10,959 bases of DNA. Origin: UKL13-2 sp031370625. Lineage in GTDB: Bacteria; Pseudomonadota; Gammaproteobacteria; Burkholderiales; Usitatibacteraceae. The DNA lies in the NCBI GenBank assembly GCA_031370625.1, contig JANMQR010000231.1, positions 1-10,959 on the forward strand, written 5' to 3'. The position numbers and the translations under genes are program-made. Within the stretch, counting starts at the first letter, position 1; each line of letters opens with the position of its first letter. Positions 7,114 through 10,959 of the stretch are shown in pieces. The notes under the pieces are model-generated. The model saw only the letters and a program-made list of their open reading frames with translations, was not told the origin of the DNA and did no database searches.

Positions 7114-7378
7114 TGTGCAGTGCAAAGCGCGCAGTGCCTGTGGCGACACGAAACCCAGATACCACCGCCAGCGCCGCTCCGCCGCCGTGGCAACAACCAC
7201 GAATCATCGCGATAGCGGTTGGCGGAGAATTGGCATAGGTGTCGGTCGCCGCAGCGATGCGCGCCTGATTGCGAGTCATCCACGCCGCATCCAGACTATG
7301 TTCACGCAACGCATGAATGTCAGCACATATTTGATGAAGCCATTGACAGCTTTTGCCAGCGAGCGCATTGCGACGCAA
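7106..7378 (-). pseudogene. Fragment of an enoyl-CoA hydratase/isomerase (crotonase family)
   Basis: This minus-strand frame reads TAIAMIRGCCHGGGAALAVV and then SGFRVATGTARFAL. The match is to the crotonase core, where a Pro-Thr-Ile-Ala segment leads to I-x-G-x-x-x-GGG and then xxRVA...ARF; the GGG stretch forms part of the CoA thioester oxyanion hole. The preceding 30 residues (DAAWMTRNQARIAAATDTYA) fit the helix normally ahead of that core. The N-terminal part with the first oxyanion Gly and the whole C-terminal half with the catalytic Glu are missing. The frame is closed by a stop at 7391-7393 upstream and by a stop at 7106. The homology breaks off at about 7110-7130, exactly where the amidohydrolase tail begins in another frame. 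Confidence 0.62.
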
Positions 7379-7465
7379 GGCTTGGAAAAATCAGTAAAAA
7401 ACCAAGCGCAGCGAAAAAATTGTGCTCACGACTCGTCCAGAGGACCTAATGGCAAAGGTTACAGT

Positions 7466-8281
7466 GTGCATGGTGCATTTCTAAATTTTTCACATGGTCA
7501 AACACCTGGCCAGCTACATGCTCGCGAGCACGGTGAGGGTAGCGTTCCACTCATCATGCTTCACTTTGCGCCCGGTCGCGCGCTGATGCTGGCGCCGTTG
7601 CAAATCAGGTTTCCGCAGCGGACGATGGCAATCGATCTACCCGGTATGGGGGATTCAGATGCACTGCCTCATATGGCGAATCGTGAGCCGGAGATTGCGG
7701 ATTATGCGGCTGCGATTGAAGATGCACTATCCTCGTTGAACCTTGCGCAAATCGATATTTATGGCACGCTTTCTGGCGTGCGTGTCGCACTCGACCTCGC
7801 AGCGCGCGCCAAGGTGAATGTACGGAAATTGGTGCTGGATGGCATCGGTCTTCCGAAGCCGGAACAGCTACCCGAGTTGCTTGAACATTACGCGCCAACA
7901 CTTACGCCTGATATCAACGGCACGCATTTGCAAACAACATTTTTGCTCTGTCGCGATCAATATTTGTTTTACCCGTGGCATGCGCGCGATGCTGAACATC
8001 GCCGTCCCACCGGCCTGCCACCGGCTCTAGCGCTGCATGCAAAAACAATGGAAGCGCTGAAGTCAGGCGCGGGGTTTCGCCCGCTCATCCGCGCGGCGTT
8101 TCGCTACGATGTGGCAGCCGCACTCTCATTGCTGAAACTGCCCGCACTCATTAGCACTGATGGCTCAATTGTTCGCGCTGACTTACCCGTGATTGAATTC
8201 CCGCCCACGGAGCCACTCACCTGTGCCGCAGATTTGTTGGATAAACGCGCCGCGAGAATGTTGGAATTTCTGGCAGAGTAA
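7466..8281 (+). CDS. Alpha/beta-hydrolase-fold protein lacking the usual Ser nucleophile and C-terminal His
   Basis: A predicted 271-residue cytoplasmic protein. The fold is shown by VPLIMLHFAPG (strand 3 and oxyanion turn, residues 28-37), TMAIDLPGMGDSD (53-65), the strand-elbow-helix IDIYGTLSGVRVALDLA (96-112) and VRKLVLDGIGL. In a normal hydrolase the elbow is G-x-S-x-G with the Ser central. Here it is G100-T-L102-S-G104, so Leu sits at the nucleophile position, and no His occurs after residue 191. I recall a group of relatives with GxHTG at the elbow; the segment LCRDQYLFYPWHAR resembles that group. Substrate and function are unknown. GTG 7466 was chosen because AAAGG (7454-7458) precedes it by seven bases and the length then fits the fold; a longer frame from 7058 only reads across the decayed genes. 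The modE-like gene follows 49 bases later, so the two may be co-transcribed. Confidence 0.8.
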   Translation: MHGAFLNFSHGQTPGQLHAREHGEGSVPLIMLHFAPGRALMLAPLQIRFPQRTMAIDLPGMGDSDALPHMANREPEIADYAAAIEDALSSLNLAQIDIYGTLSGVRVALDLAARAKVNVRKLVLDGIGLPKPEQLPELLEHYAPTLTPDINGTHLQTTFLLCRDQYLFYPWHARDAEHRRPTGLPPALALHAKTMEALKSGAGFRPLIRAAFRYDVAAALSLLKLPALISTDGSIVRADLPVIEFPPTEPLTCAADLLDKRAARMLEFLAE

Positions 8282-8330
8282 GGGGATCGACAATCGACTA
8301 CACTAATTGTTTGTTTCTGCCGCGAACCCA

Positions 8331-8678
8331 ATGAAACCCGCTGTCCAATTCCGCCTGCGCATCACCAAAGAAAATGACATCGCCATCGGCCCCGGCAAAG
8401 TCGCATTGCTGGAAGCAATCGTCGATACCGGCTCCATCACCGCCGCCGCCAAAGCACTCGGCATGTCATATCGCCGCGCGTGGCTGTTGATCGATTCGAT
8501 GAATCAAATGTTTAAATTGCCGGTGGTGGACGCGGCCATCGGGGGCAAGCATGGCGGTGGTACCAACGTCACATCCACTGGGCTCAAGGTGATTGAATGT
8601 TATCGGCGGATTGAGCAAGATGCGCTGAAAGCGGGTGCGCGAGACATCAAAAAGCTGACCAGTTTGTTGCGCGATTGA
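8331..8678 (+). CDS. modE: ModE-type molybdate-responsive transcriptional regulator, DNA-binding domain only
   Basis: A 115-residue winged helix-turn-helix protein. GKVALLEAIVDTGSITAAAKALGMSYRRAWLLIDSMN (about 22-58) is the LysR-like HTH typical of the ModE N-terminal domain, with the SYRRAW recognition helix strongly conserved. The wing follows with the Gly-rich GGKHGGGTNVTSTG. The protein stops after a C-terminal helix and has none of the Mop/TOBE domains with which full-length ModE (about 260 residues in E. coli) binds molybdate. Short versions like this are known, but their signal input is less clear. I chose ATG 8331; a TTG at 8307 is possible but the first eight residues would be atypical. 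No good ribosome binding site is visible. The kinase-family gene starts 8 bases after its stop. A ModE operator lies before modA, the probable target. Confidence 0.88.
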   Translation: MKPAVQFRLRITKENDIAIGPGKVALLEAIVDTGSITAAAKALGMSYRRAWLLIDSMNQMFKLPVVDAAIGGKHGGGTNVTSTGLKVIECYRRIEQDALKAGARDIKKLTSLLRD

Positions 8679-8685
8679 CATTCTC

Positions 8686-9604
8686 GTGAGCGACGCGAAT
8701 ATAGACTTTCCAAATTTGGTTATAGAAGAAGCACTCGTGCGCGGCTTGGTCTACGCACAGTTTCCGCACTGGTCGCACCTCCCCATTCGGCCGGTAGCTG
8801 CAGGCGGATGGAACAACAAAACTTTTCATTTGGGCGATCACATGCTGGTGCGACTGCCGAGCGCAGCGGGCTATGCCGCGCAAGTGGAAAAAGAGCAACG
8901 GTGGTTACCCGTTCTCGCGCCACTACTGCCGCTTCCCATTCCCACGCCTTTGGCGATTGGCACGCCTGCGAACGGCTATCCGTGGAAGTGGTCGATTTAC
9001 GGATGGATAGATGGCGAGGTTGCTCTGCCAGAGCGGATCATTGATCAGTGCGATTTCGCAACTGGTCTCGCGCAGTTTCTCGTCGCACTGCAAGGTATCG
9101 ACACAGTTAACGGACCTGCGTTTGGCCTCCACAACTTCTATCGCGGCGGCCCACTACTGACCTATGACGTCCAGACCCGGCAGGCGATAGCGATGTTGAA
9201 AGATAAAGTCGATGTTGATGCTACAACCGAGATTTGGAATGCGGCACTTAACGCTACTTGGCATGGCAAACCGGTGTGGGTTCACGGCGACGTTAGTCTC
9301 GGCAACTTGCTTGTACGAGAGGGCAGATTAAGCGCGGTGATTGATTTCGGCATACTCGGGGTGGGTGACCCCGCCTGCGATTTGGCGATTGCGTGGACGC
9401 TATTCCAAGGGGATAGCCGAGAGGCGTTCCGCGCAACGCGCAACGCTTAAGCTCGACTCCAAAACATGGGCTCGCGGTCGCGGCTGGACGTTGTGGAAAG
9501 CGTTAATTCTTGCCGCGGGGTTAACAAATTCAAACGCAATTGAAGCGGCGAACCCTTGGCGCATCATTGATGAAGTCATTGCCGATCATAATCGAGGTGT
9601 TTGA
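8686..9604 (+). pseudogene. Aminoglycoside phosphotransferase (APH)-family kinase, frameshifted by a 7-base duplication
   Basis: The first 250 codons (GTG 8686) encode an APH/choline-kinase-fold protein: GGWNNKTFHLGDHMLVRLP is the N-lobe nucleotide-binding region, EKEQRWLPVLAPLLPLP follows, VHGDVSLGNLLV carries the catalytic Asp202 and metal-binding Asn207, and AVIDFGILGVGDPACDLAIAW has the metal-binding Asp220. A stop at 9448-9450 ends this frame early. The rest of the gene continues in another frame to the stop at 9602-9604 (reading TLKLDSKTWARGRGWTLWKA and so on). The shift is explained by a duplicated GCGCAAC; with one copy the gene would encode 303 residues, a normal length. The 254-residue product keeps the catalytic loop but loses the C-terminal helices. 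Substrate is unknown; the family includes many non-resistance kinases, so this is not evidence of drug resistance. It lies 7 bases after modE. Confidence 0.85.
9431..9444 (+). repeat. 7-base tandem duplication causing the frameshift
   Basis: GCGCAAC at 9431-9437 is repeated exactly at 9438-9444. With both copies the frame runs into TAA at 9448. Removing either copy restores the phase ...F-R-A-T-L-K-L-D and leads through to 9604. This is what replication slippage would leave. Confidence 0.92.
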
Positions 9605-9637
9605 GCGCACGAGCAGCTAGCTAAATTCCTCATACAC

Positions 9638-9661
9638 CGTTATATTCCTGCATATATATCG
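9638..9661. promoter_or_regulatory. ModE operator upstream of modA
   Basis: CGTTATAT (9638-9645), eight bases, then ATATATCG (9654-9661) form an inverted repeat in which seven of eight positions pair. Half-site sequence and the 24-base total length fit the known ModE box (CGnTATAT-type halves), and the left half matches the E. coli modA operator as I remember it. It ends 15 bases before the modA GTG. TATATT (9641-9646) or TATATA inside it could be the -10 box, so ModE binding would block RNA polymerase. This implies that modA starts its own transcription unit. Confidence 0.82.
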
Positions 9662-9676
9662 ACTATCGGGGCAGTT

Positions 9677-10459
9677 GTGCAACTACAGTTCATTATTCTG
9701 CTATTCGCGCTGTTATTTTTGTCATTGTGCTCACCGCCAGTGCATGGCGCAGATGTGCCCAATATCGCCGCCGCATCCGATCTTCAATTCGCGCTTCAGG
9801 AAGTCGCGAACGATTTCACCAAACAAACGGGCAGGGCGGTAAAACTGAGTTTTGGCTCGTCTGGAAACTATCGACGGCAGATTGCTGAAGGTGCGCCGTT
9901 TGAACTTTTTTTGTCGGCGGATGAAGCTTATGTTTTTGCTTTGGCAAAGGAAGGTAAGACGCGCGATGAAGGCGCGCTTTACGCATTGGGCCGCATTGTT
10001 TTATTTGTGCCGAAGTCGTCCTCAGTGAAGGCTGATACCGCGCTGAAAGATCTTTCGGCGGCGCTTGCCGATGGTCGTCTAAAAAAATTCGCCATCGCCA
10101 ATCCTGAGCACGCGCCATATGGTCGCGCCGCGCGCGAAGCGCTAACGCACGCCGGACTGTGGCAAACAATTGAGCCTAAGCTGGTGCTGGGTGAAAACGT
10201 TTCTCAGGCCGCCCAATTCGCGACTTCCGGCAGCGCGCAGGGTGGCATCATTGCCTATGCGCAGGCGGTCGCGCCAGCCATGGCGGCATTGGGCGAATAT
10301 GCATTAATCCCTGCGGGATGGCACCAGCCTTTGCGGCAACGCATGGTGCTGATGCGCAAGACAGGCGACACCGCGAACTCGTTTTATCGCTACTTGCAAT
10401 CACCACCCGCGCGCGAGGTTTTCAAGCGCTATGGGTTTCGTTTACCGGGCGAAAGTTAA
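9677..10459 (+). CDS. modA: Molybdate ABC transporter periplasmic substrate-binding protein
   Basis: The 260-residue precursor has a Sec signal peptide: a hydrophobic stretch IILLFALLFLSL, then SPPVHGA with cleavage expected near residue 24-25. The mature protein starts with NIAAASDLQFAL, the standard ModA opening. Residues equivalent to the oxyanion-binding set of E. coli ModA can be seen: Ser34 in AAASDL, Ser61/62 in FGSSGNYRRQI, Ala146 in NPEHAPYGRAA, Val175 in GENVSQAAQFA and Tyr194 in GGIIAYAQ. It would deliver molybdate (and probably tungstate) to the ModB permease. The GTG at 9677 has GGGG (9668-9671) five bases upstream. The ModE operator lies directly before it and modB starts five bases after the stop, so the genes form an operon repressed by ModE when molybdate is ample. 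Confidence 0.95.
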   Translation: MQLQFIILLFALLFLSLCSPPVHGADVPNIAAASDLQFALQEVANDFTKQTGRAVKLSFGSSGNYRRQIAEGAPFELFLSADEAYVFALAKEGKTRDEGALYALGRIVLFVPKSSSVKADTALKDLSAALADGRLKKFAIANPEHAPYGRAAREALTHAGLWQTIEPKLVLGENVSQAAQFATSGSAQGGIIAYAQAVAPAMAALGEYALIPAGWHQPLRQRMVLMRKTGDTANSFYRYLQSPPAREVFKRYGFRLPGES

Positions 10460-10464
10460 GCGCT

Positions 10465-10959
10465 GTGGATTGGACAGCTCTCACACTTTCTCTTAAATTA
10501 GCGCTGGTCACAACAGCAGTGCTATTGCCCGTCGGCATTTTGCTCGCACGATTTTTTGCCTGGAAGCAATTCAAGGCAAAGAGTTTGCTGGAAGCCTTGT
10601 GCGCCTTGCCGCTGGTGCTGCCGCCAACCGTATTGGGCTATTACCTGCTGGTGTCGATGGGCGGGAATTCGGTAATGGGCAAGTTTTTCGAATCTATATT
10701 CGGGCACTCGCTGGTATTCAGTTTTTCCGGTTTGTTGATCGCCTCGATCATTTTTAATTTGCCGTTTGCGATTCAACCGATGCAGCGGAGCTTTGAATCA
10801 ATCGAGCCGGATGTTCGCCATGCGGCGGCGTGTTGTGGCATGTCGCCGTGGAGAGTATTTTGGGCAATCGAATTACCACTCGCGTGGCCAGGAATTGTCT
10901 CGGCGATGGTGATGACGTTTGCTCACACCGTGGGCGAATTTGGCGTGGTGCTGATGGTC
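10465..10959 (+). CDS. modB: Molybdate ABC transporter permease, N-terminal 165 residues (3' end outside window)
   Basis: The frame begins with GTG at 10465, five bases after the modA stop, and is open to the window edge. The product reads MDWTALTLSLKLALVTTAVL, with hydrophobic segments next, and LEALCALPLVLPPTVLGYYL, which is highly characteristic of ModB (LPLVLPPTVxGxxLL). The ABC-permease coupling loop, the EAA-type motif, is visible as HAAACCGMSPWRVFWAIELP, and THTVGEFG-like AHTVGEFGVVLM follows. ModB forms the inner-membrane channel and would pair with the ATPase ModC, presumably encoded just outside the window. Roughly two thirds of a normal ModB is present and nothing looks damaged. 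Confidence 0.95.
   Translation, partial: MDWTALTLSLKLALVTTAVLLPVGILLARFFAWKQFKAKSLLEALCALPLVLPPTVLGYYLLVSMGGNSVMGKFFESIFGHSLVFSFSGLLIASIIFNLPFAIQPMQRSFESIEPDVRHAAACCGMSPWRVFWAIELPLAWPGIVSAMVMTFAHTVGEFGVVLMV

Noticed and set aside
7058..7465. Upstream extension of the hydrolase-fold gene, giving 407 residues
   Set aside because: The first 136 residues are only the antisense reading of the enoyl-CoA hydratase and amidohydrolase remnants, have no fold-like pattern, and the GTG at 7466 has a properly spaced ribosome binding site.
8686..9604. Antibiotic resistance by the APH-family gene
   Set aside because: The family is broad, the subgroup is typical of chromosomal kinases of unknown substrate, and the gene is frameshifted.
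9677..9760. Lipoprotein signal in ModA (Cys18 after LSL)
   Set aside because: The residue before the Cys is Leu rather than Gly, Ala or Ser, and a Sec cleavage site at VHGA fits the normal periplasmic ModA.
1..10959. CRISPR arrays, insertion sequences, integrases, toxin-antitoxin or phage genes
   Set aside because: I looked for them on both strands and saw none of their hallmark repeats or protein motifs.

Overview
The window looks like chromosomal DNA from a proteobacterium, most likely a gammaproteobacterium. The main reasons are the uvrC-pgsA gene pair (known from that class), a tRNA-Val(GAC) with an encoded CCA end, and a ModE/ModABC molybdate system with an E. coli-like ModE operator. 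I cannot name a genus.

Left part (1-5306): the 3' end of uvrC (nucleotide excision repair) is followed by pgsA (phosphatidylglycerophosphate synthase), both on the plus strand. Converging on pgsA, and overlapping its last 15 bases, is a 1346-residue cytosolic signalling protein. It has seven PAS domains in a very regular 125-residue array, then a diguanylate cyclase (GGDEF) domain and a c-di-GMP phosphodiesterase (EAL) domain.

Middle part (5307-6963): a 340-base intergenic stretch contains two short tandem repeats and a strong but apparently orphan Shine-Dalgarno sequence. Next come a minus-strand family 2 glycosyltransferase and then tRNA-Val, with a plausible promoter and a strong hairpin terminator.

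Decayed part (6964-7465): there is no intact gene. The minus strand carries a fragment of an enoyl-CoA hydratase joined directly to the C-terminal tail of a hydantoinase/dihydroorotase-type amidohydrolase, which looks like the scar of a deleted operon.

Right part (7466-10959): this part is all plus strand. It holds an alpha/beta-hydrolase-fold protein lacking the usual Ser and His catalytic residues, a short single-domain ModE regulator, an aminoglycoside-phosphotransferase-family kinase broken by a 7-base tandem duplication, and a clear ModE operator just before modA. Then come modA (periplasmic molybdate-binding protein) and the 5' part of modB (membrane permease), which runs off the window. 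The ModE-like protein probably binds the operator and represses modAB when molybdate is plentiful, but it has no molybdate-binding domain of its own.

I found no wholly new defence or mobile system, CRISPR array, transposase or integrase. The most unusual items are the regular seven-PAS array, the hydrolase-fold protein without a catalytic Ser/His, the cleanly reversible frameshift in the kinase gene, and the gene scar beside the tRNA.
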